Shown here: piece after piece, positions 25,653-32,755 of the stretch | How positions within the stretch are numbered: position 1 is the first letter of the stretch | Layout: the number at the start of each line of letters is the position of its first letter | Assembly (NCBI GenBank): GCA_022772585.1 | Contig: JALEZN010000128.1 | Coordinates: 1 to 54,390, forward strand | Length of the DNA stretch: 54,390 bases | Origin: Clostridiales bacterium | Lineage (GTDB): Bacteria; Bacillota; Clostridia; Oscillospirales; Oscillospiraceae | Direction: 5' to 3' | Translations under genes and position numbers: made by a program | The notes under the pieces: generated by a model | Told to the model about the DNA's origin: nothing | The model's database searches: none | Seen by the model: the letters and a program-made list of their open reading frames with translations, nothing else

Positions 25653-26801
25653 TCAAATTCTCTCCTGCGGGAGTAAAAGCGCCCACATTGCGGATGCACA
25701 GGCCGCCTCCCCGCCGCCCAGCAGCCGGGAGAACAGTCCCCCGCCCCGGGTCCGGTCGTCGGCGGCGCTCCTGCTGTAGACCAGGTAGGTCTCCCCCACC
25801 GTCTCGCCGTCCACCGAGAACCGGAGCTGCCCGGCGATGGCCCCCCGCTCCACCGGGGCCTCCGCCCGTTCCGGCAGGATGACCTCTACCTTCACCCGTT
25901 CCTGGGCCGTCAGCGGGTAGCGGACGTCGGAATAGACCTCCACCGGGATAAAGCGATTGAGACTCCCCTCCAGCGGCAGCATGCGGAATTCCTTCCCCGC
26001 CCGGGCCAGCAGAGTACTGGGATAGGTCTCAAAGCCGTAATCCAGCAGGGCGGCATGGTCATCCCAGTCGTCCCGGTCAAAGAGGGTCACAGCGATGAGC
26101 CGCTGCCCCTCCCGTTGGGCACAGGACACCAGAGTCCGCCCGGCCTTTTCGGTATAGCCGGTCTTCATGCCAATGCAGCCCTCATACCGCCAAAGCAGCT
26201 TGTTGTGGTTGACCAGGGTCCGGCCGGCCACGGTGATGCTCCTGGTAGACATGATCTCCACCAGTTCCTCATACTCCAGCACCGCCCGGGCCAGCGCCGC
26301 CATATCCCGGGCGGTGGAGTAGTTGCCCTCATCCTGCAGTCCGTTGGGATTGGAGAAATGGGTGTGTTCCATCCCCAGATCCGCGGCCCGCCGGTTCATC
26401 CACTCCACGAAGGTCTCCACGTCCCCGGCGCAGCCGCCGGCGATGGCCACCGCCGCATCGTTGCCTGAGGAGAGCATCAGGCCGCAGAGCAGCTCCCGCA
26501 GGGTCAGCTGCTCCCCCGCCTTCAGATACATGGAGGAACCCTCTATACCGGTCCACTCCCGGCGGATGGTAAAAACGGTGTCCAGCTCGGGGGTGGATTC
26601 CACCGCCACCAGGGCGGTCATCAGCTTGGTGGTACTGGCGATGGGTCTCTCTTCCCCGGCGTTGTGGGCATAGAGCACCCGGCCCGAATCCGCGTCCACC
26701 AGAATGGCCGACTGGGCGGATATGGCGGGGCCCGCGGCCAGAGCGGGCGCCGTCCCGGTCAGCAGGAGCAGGGACAGCAGCGTTCCCCAGACGCGTTTCA
26801 T
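25653..26801 (-). CDS. D-alanyl-D-alanine carboxypeptidase (S11 family, DacF-like)
   Basis: A 382-residue penicillin-binding protein that trims peptidoglycan cross-links. A signal peptide (MKRVWGTLLSLLLLTGTAPA, cleaved near ALA-AG) precedes the S11 domain. Active-site motifs are IASTTKLMT (SxxK), LSSGNDAAV (SxN) and GMKTGYTEKAG (KTG). A C-terminal beta domain follows; no clear amphipathic anchor is visible, although the tail is hydrophobic (CASAMWALLL). GAGGTGATGAGGT precedes the ATG. In Firmicutes DacF-type enzymes are often sporulation-linked, and ytfJ and scpAB lie next to it. Confidence 0.93.
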   Translation of the reverse strand: MKRVWGTLLSLLLLTGTAPALAAGPAISAQSAILVDADSGRVLYAHNAGEERPIASTTKLMTALVAVESTPELDTVFTIRREWTGIEGSSMYLKAGEQLTLRELLCGLMLSSGNDAAVAIAGGCAGDVETFVEWMNRRAADLGMEHTHFSNPNGLQDEGNYSTARDMAALARAVLEYEELVEIMSTRSITVAGRTLVNHNKLLWRYEGCIGMKTGYTEKAGRTLVSCAQREGQRLIAVTLFDRDDWDDHAALLDYGFETYPSTLLARAGKEFRMLPLEGSLNRFIPVEVYSDVRYPLTAQERVKVEVILPERAEAPVERGAIAGQLRFSVDGETVGETYLVYSRSAADDRTRGGGLFSRLLGGGEAACASAMWALLLPQERI

Positions 26802-26854
26802 ACCTCATCACCTCAGACAAACGGATGGTGAGAGTATGTCCCATGTTCCGGCGG

Positions 26855-26884
26855 ATTATAATCAAAGAAGTTCAAAAGGAACAA
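26855..26884 (-). promoter_or_regulatory. Promoter-like element upstream of the D-Ala-D-Ala carboxypeptidase
   Basis: On the minus strand TTGTTC, an 18-bp spacer and a perfect TATAAT end about 54 bp before the gene start. The element is embedded in repeat copy A. Confidence 0.5.
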
Positions 26885-26938
26885 ACGCGCCCATTGAAAC
26901 ATAATTTGTTATGTTTCAGCTTCTGTGATGATATTACA
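26855..26938 (-). repeat. Intergenic repeat, short copy (A)
   Basis: About 84 bp related to the longer copy at 29430-29613. On the minus strand the shared outer part reads CAGAAGCTG, a hairpin with a 9-bp stem (GAAACATAA/TTATGTTTC), then ATGGGCG, and finally TTTGTTCCTTTTGAACTTCT followed by TTGATTATA. The central part of the long copy is missing here. Confidence 0.6.
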
Positions 26939-26945
26939 GCTTATC

Positions 26946-27359
26946 TCAGAAAGACCCGGTCTCCTCCGCCTTTTTGGCCTTCTGCTGGTCGATAAATCCG
27001 GTGACCTTGTCCACCAGCTCAGGCACCATCTCCACCACCCGGTCCACGGTATTGCCTGCCGGCGGGTCCACCGGCAGCAGGCGGACCGAGTCTCCCTTGA
27101 CGATGAGGAAAGACATGGGCGTGATCTTCACGCTGGCCCCGCCTCCGCCGCCGAAGGCATTCCCGGCGTCCGGCTTCTGCTGTTTGGTGGCGAAATCGCT
27201 GCCGCCGGTGGCAAAACCCACGCTCACCTTGGACACCGGGATAATGGTGATGCCCTGGGTCTCGATGGGCGTGCCAATGACGGTGTTCACGTCCACCATC
27301 TCGCGGATCTTCTGCATAGTCGTGCTCATCAGGTCGCCGATGGGGTGCTTATTTTCCAT
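26946..27359 (-). CDS. ytfJ: GerW-family sporulation protein YtfJ
   Basis: A 137-residue member of the GerW/YtfJ family, needed for normal spore germination in Bacillus. Conserved stretches are NKHPIGDLMSTTMQKIREMV, DVNTVIGTPIETQGITIIP and VSKVSVGFATGGSDF, then a glycine-rich AFGGGGGASVKITPMSFLI. It has no signal peptide. Its start lies 11 bp inside the end of the DUF2953 gene, the same ytfI-ytfJ pairing as in Bacillus. This supports a spore-forming host. Confidence 0.93.
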   Translation of the reverse strand: MENKHPIGDLMSTTMQKIREMVDVNTVIGTPIETQGITIIPVSKVSVGFATGGSDFATKQQKPDAGNAFGGGGGASVKITPMSFLIVKGDSVRLLPVDPPAGNTVDRVVEMVPELVDKVTGFIDQQKAKKAEETGSF

Positions 27360-28002
27360 TGTTTACCGCCTCTTTCTGTTTGGATGCCGTTTTTGCCTTC
27401 TGTTCCTTCCGCCAGGCCAGAAAGATCCGGAGAAAGGATATTCCCAGCCAGAATACAAACGCCAGAAGCTGCCCCAGCGTGTAGGAGAGGGCGGCGTTGA
27501 GATAGATTACCGGCTTCTCCAGTTCAAAATCCACCGCCGTGCGGATGCGGCGTTCCCTCAGATCAAAATTCTGCTCCAGAAACGGGATGAGTATACCAAG
27601 GACCGCGTTGGCCCGGCCATAGGCGTCCACCGCGTCGGCCGGGTCGTCGTTCCCTACCGTCAGATCCAGATACAGCCGGTCGATGCGCAGCTTCCGCTTC
27701 AGCCGCCCGGCGGCCTCGCCCACCAAGGGCAGGCAGTTCAGCACCAGGGATACCGCACCTCCGGGTTTGGTCCCGGCGGGTTTCTCCTTGGCGTCCTTCT
27801 TTTTCCCATCCTCTTTTTTGGGCTTTTTCGGTTTGTCCCGCTTTTTCTTCGGCTTGCGGGGAAAGACGCGAAATCGCAGTCCCCCCACCCGGACCCAGGC
27901 AGAAAAACCGGCGGCGGAATACTCCGCCGTGCCGCCCAGGCGCAGCCGGGACAGCAGGAACAGGATCAGCAGGATCAGCGCCGGGATCATCCAGCTCCTC
28001 AC
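27349..28002 (-). CDS. DUF2953 membrane protein (YtfI-like)
   Basis: A 217-residue protein: an N-terminal membrane helix (IPALILLILFLLSRLRLG), a short beta-rich segment, a strongly basic Lys/Pro linker (about residues 49-75, repeats of PKKKRDKPKKPKKE), and a C-terminal DUF2953 region with a hydrophobic stretch (LLAFVFWLGISFLRIFLAW). The B. subtilis neighbour of ytfJ has the same domain. Function unknown; the pairing with ytfJ suggests a sporulation role. Overlaps scpB by 4 nt. Confidence 0.87.
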   Translation of the reverse strand: MRSWMIPALILLILFLLSRLRLGGTAEYSAAGFSAWVRVGGLRFRVFPRKPKKKRDKPKKPKKEDGKKKDAKEKPAGTKPGGAVSLVLNCLPLVGEAAGRLKRKLRIDRLYLDLTVGNDDPADAVDAYGRANAVLGILIPFLEQNFDLRERRIRTAVDFELEKPVIYLNAALSYTLGQLLAFVFWLGISFLRIFLAWRKEQKAKTASKQKEAVNNGK

Positions 28003-28592
28003 GGCGCCACCCCCTCCTGCTCCTCCCGGAGCCGGGCCAGCCGGGACTCCATCTCCAGGCTGATCTGTCCGTCCTCCGGCGAGATATTGGGCAGCTCGGG
28101 CAGCTCATCCAGGCTGCTCAGGCCAAAGGAGCGCAGGAAGGTCTGTGTGGTACGGTACTGGATGGGACGGCCGGGCACTGCCAGGCGTCCGCACTCCTCG
28201 ATCAGGTCCCGGTCCACCAGCAGCCCCACAGTGTAGGAGCTGTCCACTCCCCGAATCTGGTCGATATAGGCCCGGGTGATGGGCTGAAAATAGGCCACCA
28301 CGGCCAGCACCTCCAGCGCCGTCTGGGACAGCTTGGCGGGGCGCCGGCTCTCCAGCGCCTTACGGATCACCTCCGCGTGCTCCGGTGCAGAGCACAGCTG
28401 GTAGCTGCTGCCCAGGCGCACCAGCCGGATGCCCCGGCGCTCGTACCGGCAGCGGTCGGACAGCCGCTGGCAGATGGCGTCCACCGTGGCCCGGTCGCTG
28501 TCCAGAGCCAGACACAGCCGCTCCACTCCCACCGGCTCCCCGGCGGCGAACAGGATGCCCTCAATGGCGGCTTCGGTCTCTTTCAACTCCAT
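27999..28592 (-). CDS. scpB: Segregation and condensation protein B
   Basis: A 197-residue winged-helix subunit of the SMC-ScpAB condensin, which organises and segregates the chromosome. The family segments IEGILFAAGEPVGVERL, KLSQTALEVLAVVAYFQPIT, RAYIDQIRGVDS and GRLAVPGRPIQYRTT are all present. GAGGAGG lies 9 bases before the ATG. It follows scpA by 25 bp. Confidence 0.96.
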   Translation of the reverse strand: MELKETEAAIEGILFAAGEPVGVERLCLALDSDRATVDAICQRLSDRCRYERRGIRLVRLGSSYQLCSAPEHAEVIRKALESRRPAKLSQTALEVLAVVAYFQPITRAYIDQIRGVDSSYTVGLLVDRDLIEECGRLAVPGRPIQYRTTQTFLRSFGLSSLDELPELPNISPEDGQISLEMESRLARLREEQEGVAP

Positions 28593-28617
28593 GGGCTTTT
28601 CCTCCTCTCGGCCGGCT

Positions 28618-29418
28618 CTACGCCTGGAATTCGCTTTCGAACGACGGCATTCCGGATTCCCCGTCGATGCACGTCACGGTACACTCCGCCTCCGTTCCGG
28701 CCAGACGGAGCCGGCGGGCCTTGCACAGCTCCAGCACGGCAATGAAAGTGGCCACGATCTCGGACCGGCTCTTGTTGCCCCGGAACAGGGAGCGGAACCG
28801 GGTCACGCCGGAGCGGAGCAGCCGGGTGAGGATCTCGGCGGCCTTGTCGGCCACCGGATAGGGCTCCCGGCCCACGATGCCCTCGAAGGCGGCCATGGGC
28901 GGGGGCAGCTTGCGGTCGCTGCGCTCCAGCACCGCCATCACAGCCTTATAGAGCTCGCCCGGCTGATGGGAATAGCGGTAGGTCCGGTCGGCGGGCAGCT
29001 GCTCCGGCGGCTTGGTCAGATAGTCCCGGCCCACGCTGTAGCATCGGTCCAGCTCGGGGACCACCGCCTTGAGACGGGCGTAATTCTCGTGCCGCTGGTG
29101 CTCCTCCAGCGAGGCGATAAGCTCCTCCATCTCCGAGAGTGCCTCCTCATCCCGGATGGAGAGCAGCATCCGGGTCTTGATAAAGACCAGCTGGGCCGCC
29201 ATGGCAACGAACTCACTGGCTACCTCCAGATCCATCTGCTTGCGCTGCTCCATCCAGGCCAGATACTGGTCCAGGATGAGGGAGATCTGGATGTCCTTGA
29301 TCTCCATTTTATTTTTGCTCAGCAGGTGGAGGATCAGATCCAGCGGGCCGTTAAAGTCCTCCATGCCCTCGGCCCGGACGTGGACCACCTTTTCCAGGTG
29401 ATAGATGGGTGTTTCCAT
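28618..29418 (-). CDS. scpA: Segregation and condensation protein A
   Basis: A 266-residue kleisin that links the SMC heads and binds ScpB. Conserved start HVRAEGMEDFNGPLDLILHL, then DIQISLILDQYLAWMEQ, and a C-terminal winged-helix with SEIVATFIAVLELCKARRL. I chose the ATG at 29418, which has GGGAGAC immediately upstream. The open frame extends only 7 codons further, into the repeat (copy B) that lies directly in front of the gene. Confidence 0.95.
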   Translation of the reverse strand: METPIYHLEKVVHVRAEGMEDFNGPLDLILHLLSKNKMEIKDIQISLILDQYLAWMEQRKQMDLEVASEFVAMAAQLVFIKTRMLLSIRDEEALSEMEELIASLEEHQRHENYARLKAVVPELDRCYSVGRDYLTKPPEQLPADRTYRYSHQPGELYKAVMAVLERSDRKLPPPMAAFEGIVGREPYPVADKAAEILTRLLRSGVTRFRSLFRGNKSRSEIVATFIAVLELCKARRLRLAGTEAECTVTCIDGESGMPSFESEFQA

Positions 29419-29429
29419 GTCTCCCGCTC

Positions 29430-29613
29430 CTATAATCAAAGAAGTTCAACAGGAGCAAATACTCCGTTTGAACCGCGCGGCAATTTCCACCGCGCGGGGC
29501 CGCTTTGCAGCCTTGCTTTGGATCTCATCGTCCAGAAGGCGCGTCATACGCGCCGGCAGGCAGTGCCCGCCGATGGAACAATAACTTGTTATTGTCCAAC
29601 CTCTGCGGCTATA
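29430..29613 (-). repeat. Intergenic repeat, long copy (B)
   Basis: About 184 bp between the M50 peptidase stop and scpA. On the minus strand it begins GATTATAGCCGCAGAGG, holds a hairpin with 8-bp stem (ACAATAAC/GTTATTGT), a second hairpin (GGCGCG/CGCGCC) and a third in which two copies of CCGCGCGG face each other, and ends TTGAACTTCTTTGATTATAG. The 8-mer GATTATAG occurs at both ends. The outer parts match copy A; the middle is extra. A chance open frame through it is not a gene. Confidence 0.65.
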
Positions 29614-30304
29614 ATCCCAACAGCCCGGCCGCCAGGTCAAAAGGCAGTCCGGACAGGCGGTAGAGCCCTTCGAATACCCAGCCGCGGACAGCACTCAGCG
29701 GGCCGTCGAACACGCCGGACCACAGCAGAACCATCAGCAAAAGCATGCCATAGCGCTCATAGCGCAATATGGTGTAGTACACACGGTCGGGCAGGATGCC
29801 CTCCAGGATCTTGGAGCCGTCCAGCGGCGGGATGGGGATCAGGTTGAATACGCCCAGGCCGATACTGAGCAGGGCCGTCAGCACGAGAAAATTCATCCAC
29901 CAGTAGAGAGCTCCGCTGTCGGACCGGTAGGCCAGCGGCAGCAGTACATGGTAGACCAGCAGGGCAGCGTAGGCCAGCACGAAATTGGACGCGGGGCCGG
30001 CCAGAGCCGTGATAGCCATGCCGCTCTTGGGATGGCGGAAATAGCGCATGTCCACCGGTACCGGTTTGGCCCAGCCGAAGCCCGCGATCAGCATCATCAG
30101 CGCGCCGAAGGGGTCGATGTGCCGCAGCGGATTGAGGGAGAGCCGGTGCATCCGTTTGGCGGTAGGGTCCCCCAGGGCGTAGGCCGCCAGGCCGTGGCAG
30201 GTCTCATGCACCGTCAGGCACAGCAGTACCGCCGCCGCCTGGGTCAGCAGCCAGATCAGCCCCTCCCAGTCGAGATGATGAAAAAAGTCAGCAAACGCGT
30301 TCAA
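29609..30304 (-). CDS. Site-2 protease family (M50) membrane metallopeptidase, TTG start
   Basis: A 231-residue intramembrane zinc peptidase of the YwhC/rhomboid-like M50 group. The active-site motif is LTVHETCHGLAAYALGDP (HExxH) and the third-ligand motif is NLIPIPPLDGSKIL (NxxPxPPLDG). About five hydrophobic segments are present. The start is a TTG at 30304, with GGGAGG eight bases upstream. Substrate unknown. It precedes scpA, a common neighbour in Firmicutes. Confidence 0.9.
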   Translation of the reverse strand: MNAFADFFHHLDWEGLIWLLTQAAAVLLCLTVHETCHGLAAYALGDPTAKRMHRLSLNPLRHIDPFGALMMLIAGFGWAKPVPVDMRYFRHPKSGMAITALAGPASNFVLAYAALLVYHVLLPLAYRSDSGALYWWMNFLVLTALLSIGLGVFNLIPIPPLDGSKILEGILPDRVYYTILRYERYGMLLLMVLLWSGVFDGPLSAVRGWVFEGLYRLSGLPFDLAAGLLGL

Positions 30305-30375
30305 ATCCCGGTCCTCCCGCAGTCTCTGCTCCGCTTCGCCGTGTGGGCGGAGCAGGACAGATCCGAATTGAAATA

Positions 30376-30404
30376 ATTATAACAAATTCCCAACCAAAAC
30401 ACAA
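30376..30404 (-). promoter_or_regulatory. Sigma-A-like promoter for the M50 peptidase
   Basis: TTGTGT, a 17-bp spacer and a perfect TATAAT on the minus strand, about 70 bp before the TTG start. Confidence 0.6.
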
Positions 30405-30468
30405 GGAGAAGGGCGGGTGTGTCCTTTTCCCTCCTGCGGACAAAAGCGGCCGTTGATCCTGTTCTTTC

Positions 30469-30497
30469 TTGCATGATGCGCTCTGCCGCGCTATACT
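30469..30497 (+). promoter_or_regulatory. Sigma-A-like promoter for the ASCH gene
   Basis: TTGCAT, a 17-bp spacer and TATACT on the plus strand, about 45 bp before the ASCH start. Confidence 0.7.
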
Positions 30498-30543
30498 CGG
30501 GGCAGGGCAGCATTCAAGCGCACAGAACGGAGTGAGGAGTTTT

Positions 30544-30987
30544 ATGACAGCGGAAGAAATGTGGGCGCTTTACGCCCGCGAACAAAAGATCGACGCTTCC
30601 TACGAGGCGTGGGCCTTCTGCGGCGGCGGCGAAGCGGGAGACAGACTGGCGCGGCTGACACTGAGCGGCACAAAAACCGCCACCTCCAGTCCGCTGATTG
30701 CCTATCAGACTGAAGGCATCGCACCGCCGGAGGAGGGCTGCTACAGCGTGGTCCTGTATGATGACGGCCAGGCCGCCTGTGTCATCCGTACTGACCGGGT
30801 CTCCATCGTGCCGTTTCTCCAGGTATCGGAACGGCATGCCTGGCTGGAGGGCGAAGGCGACCGCAGCCTGGACTACTGGCGCACGGTCCACCAGGAGGCC
30901 TTTGAGCCTGATTATATAAACGCCGGGCTGGATTTTGATGAAAACGGCCTGTGCGTACTGGAGGAATTTCAGGTCGTATTTCCGTAG
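30544..30987 (+). CDS. ASCH domain-containing protein
   Basis: A 147-residue ASCH-domain protein. ASCH domains resemble PUA domains and are thought to bind RNA; one member is an amidohydrolase acting on N4-acetylcytidine. Visible signatures are the LTLSGTKTATSS loop, PEEGCYSVVLYDDG and VIRTDRVSIVPFLQVSERHA, then GDRSLDYWRTVHQEAFEP. GAGGAG lies four bases before the ATG at 30544; an upstream extension to 30469 overlaps the promoter. It is one of the few plus-strand genes, on its own promoter, so it was probably acquired or moved separately. Confidence 0.92.
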   Translation: MTAEEMWALYAREQKIDASYEAWAFCGGGEAGDRLARLTLSGTKTATSSPLIAYQTEGIAPPEEGCYSVVLYDDGQAACVIRTDRVSIVPFLQVSERHAWLEGEGDRSLDYWRTVHQEAFEPDYINAGLDFDENGLCVLEEFQVVFP

Positions 30988-31054
30988 TACCGTGTCCCAT
31001 GCCGGAAAAAGGCCGCCTCCTCAGTCCGGCGGTGTCCGTAAAACAGTATTGAGT

Positions 31055-31086
31055 ACGTCCGAAGAAGCCTATACTTCTTCGGACGT
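31055..31086 (+). terminator. Perfect 13-bp hairpin after the ASCH gene
   Basis: Stem ACGTCCGAAGAAG/CTTCTTCGGACGT with loop CCTATA, followed by TTCTC. The T run is weak but the stem is perfect; it is a plausible terminator for the ASCH transcript. Confidence 0.6.
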
Positions 31087-31102
31087 TTCTCTGTGCGGAT
31101 GG

Positions 31103-31143
31103 TAGACTTTTTTAGATTTATTGAATATACTGTATTCAATAAA
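31103..31143 (+). promoter_or_regulatory. Promoter overlapped by a palindromic operator-like site
   Basis: TAGACT, a 17-bp spacer and TATACT form a promoter. The -10 box sits inside the perfect inverted repeat TTTATTGAATA (31117-31127)/TATTCAATAAA (31133-31143). A repressor dimer there would block RNA polymerase. It precedes the small AT-rich gene by about 60 bp. Confidence 0.5.
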
Positions 31144-31202
31144 CGGGCGGGATAAGCAAGAATTTGTAAGTTGACCTATTGGAAGATAAGGGAGCGGGAA
31201 AT

Positions 31203-31616
31203 GTGAAAAAGAAATGTTGTACATTTGTTATTATCCTATGCGTGGTAGTATGTATAGTCAATTGGCTGGGTATTGGATATAGAACAAGCAGTTCTGCCGT
31301 TTTAGATTTAAAGGCTGAGTTAGAAGCTCTGTACGGTGAAGAATATACAGGAAAAGAAGTGGAAACTGGAACAGAAGACATGGTGTTTATTGTAAAACCT
31401 AAGACATTTTTCTTTACGAATTGGAATCTGCGAAACGCTTTATGTAAAGATTACGAATATGAGTGTAGGGTTATCTTTACAAACTATATTGAAGGTGAAA
31501 AGATTAAGGTTCGAACTATTACATATCAAGGCTTTGACCCTATGGGAATAGAACACGCCGAGGATAGAGCACATTTGAATATAGCCAGCAAGGTTGAGAC
31601 GGAAGAGTTAAGATGA
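31203..31616 (+). CDS. Small membrane-anchored orphan protein (AT-rich gene)
   Basis: About 137 residues from a GTG start with GGGAGCGGG 4 to 12 bases upstream; a TTG at 31179 is an alternative. The N-terminus MKKKCCTFVIILCVVVCIVN is a signal anchor or signal peptide. The rest is soluble and has no family I recognise. It reads EALYGEEYTGKEVETGTED, then FTNWNLRNALCKDYEYECRV with two further Cys. Base composition is far more AT-rich than the neighbours, and codon use differs (many AAA, TTT, ATT), indicating horizontal acquisition. No partner gene lies beside it. Confidence 0.65.
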   Translation: MKKKCCTFVIILCVVVCIVNWLGIGYRTSSSAVLDLKAELEALYGEEYTGKEVETGTEDMVFIVKPKTFFFTNWNLRNALCKDYEYECRVIFTNYIEGEKIKVRTITYQGFDPMGIEHAEDRAHLNIASKVETEELR

Positions 31617-31990
31617 TAAACGAAAGATTGATTCCAATTTATTGGGCTGTCAAAAATTCCTTTAGGAACGAAACGGCGCACTTTTATACTCTCCTGTCGA
31701 GAGCATCGTGCTTTCTGGGCCGCTTCATTCGACCTCAGCAGAAGAAAAGTACTTGCCCGGGAATGTTGTGTCACTTCGTTCCGTCAAGGTGACTACACCC
31801 CCTTGCGCCGCTAAAGCGGCTATCCCCTGTGGACGTGCCGTCCACAAACGGTTTTGACAAACCGTTTATTGCCAGCAAGTTTGAAGATTGGACACAAACA
31901 AATCCTCCGTATGATTTGAACCATACGGAGGATTCATTGTTTTACAGATGCTGCCTCATGAGGCGGCCTTTTCATTTACAGGTCAAATGC
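31617..31990. other. Non-coding 374-bp stretch with a hairpin array
   Basis: No credible gene is seen here. Composition moves from AT-rich (first 180 bp) back to GC-rich. Three hairpins follow each other: GCCGC/GCGGC (31807-31820), GTGGACG/CGTCCAC (31829-31845) and AAACGGTTT/AAACCGTTT (31846-31867). Before them GTCAC and GTGAC could pair across TTCGTTCCGTCAAG. The final terminator is listed separately. This could be the remnant of a mobile element, a small structured RNA or chance; the sequence alone does not decide. Confidence 0.4.
31901..31934 (-). terminator. Rho-independent terminator after the FAH-family gene
   Basis: A perfect 13-bp stem (AATCCTCCGTATG/CATACGGAGGATT) with an 8-nt loop is followed on the minus strand by TTTGTTTG. 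It lies 57 bp past the FAH-family stop and may also stop plus-strand transcripts (ATTGTTTT on that side). Confidence 0.8.
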
Positions 31991-32746
31991 TCAGACGATA
32001 TGGCTGCGGAGCACGCCCACGTCCTGGATTTCCACCTCCACAGTGTCTCCGGGGACCATGGGACCGATGCCGGCGGGGGTGCCGGTCGCCACTACGTCGC
32101 CGGGCTCCAGGGTCATGGAAGCGGTAATAAAGGAAATGAGCTCAGGCACGCCGTGCATCAGGCAGGAGGTGCGGGAGCTCTGGACCACCCGGCCGTTGAG
32201 CCGGGTCTGGATGGCCAGGTCGGCGCCGTCGGTCTCGTCGGTGACCACCGGGCCCACAGGGGCGAAGCCGTCCATGCTCTTGCCCCGGGTCCACTGGCCG
32301 TCCCCCTTCTGCACATCCCGGGCGGTAACGTCGTTGAGACAGGTGAAGCCCAGGATATAGTCTGCAAAGCTTTCCGGCTTTACATTCTTTGCCCGGCGCT
32401 TGATGACCACTGCCAGCTCGCCTTCGTAGTCCAGACGGCTCACAAAGCCGGGGGCATGGACCTCTCCCTCGGGATGGTTGATGGTATTGGCCGCCTTGAG
32501 GAAGAGGATGGGATTCTCAGGGACGCCCTCCCCCATCTCCATGGCGTGATCGTAGTAGTTTTTGCCCACGCAGACGATCTTGGCTGTGGGCGCGCAGGGG
32601 GCCAGCAGGGTACACTCCCCCAGGGACAGGCTCCCCCCGTCATAACAGATGCCCTCATAGGGCGGAGCGGTCAGGGTACGCACCGTATCCCCCTGGAGCA
32701 CGCCCCACACAGGCCGCTCCTCCCGCAGGATGCAAACGTATTTCAT
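31991..32746 (-). CDS. Fumarylacetoacetate hydrolase family protein
   Basis: A 251-residue FAH-fold hydrolase or isomerase; the family includes acylpyruvases, oxaloacetate decarboxylases and 2-hydroxyhepta-diene-dioate isomerases. Visible are KIVCVGKNYYDHAMEMG, the metal-binding Glu pair in SRLDYEGELAVVIK, CLNDVTARDVQ, DGFAPVGPVVTDE and GTPAGIGPMVPGDTV. The exact substrate cannot be told. AGGAGA precedes the ATG closely. It is the last gene of the tig-clpP-clpX-lon-engB run (9 bp after engB), with a terminator behind it. Confidence 0.92.
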   Translation of the reverse strand: MKYVCILREERPVWGVLQGDTVRTLTAPPYEGICYDGGSLSLGECTLLAPCAPTAKIVCVGKNYYDHAMEMGEGVPENPILFLKAANTINHPEGEVHAPGFVSRLDYEGELAVVIKRRAKNVKPESFADYILGFTCLNDVTARDVQKGDGQWTRGKSMDGFAPVGPVVTDETDGADLAIQTRLNGRVVQSSRTSCLMHGVPELISFITASMTLEPGDVVATGTPAGIGPMVPGDTVEVEIQDVGVLRSHIV

Positions 32747-32755
32747 ATCTCTCTC

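Noticed and set aside
29430..29455. Promoter for scpA in repeat copy B (TTGCTC-18-TATAGG)
   Set aside because: The -10-like box lies only about 12 bp before the scpA ATG, leaving no room for a leader with the Shine-Dalgarno site.
29430..29613. A CRISPR array at the hairpin-rich repeat
   Set aside because: There are no regularly spaced direct repeats with unique spacers, and no cas genes.
29446..29694. An 82-codon minus-strand frame through repeat copy B
   Set aside because: It overlaps the end of the M50 peptidase gene and consists mainly of repeat sequence. It has no good ribosome-binding site.
31203..31616. A toxin or immunity protein in the AT-rich gene
   Set aside because: No partner gene, toxin motif or secretion-linked domain is visible. 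The membrane anchor alone is not enough.
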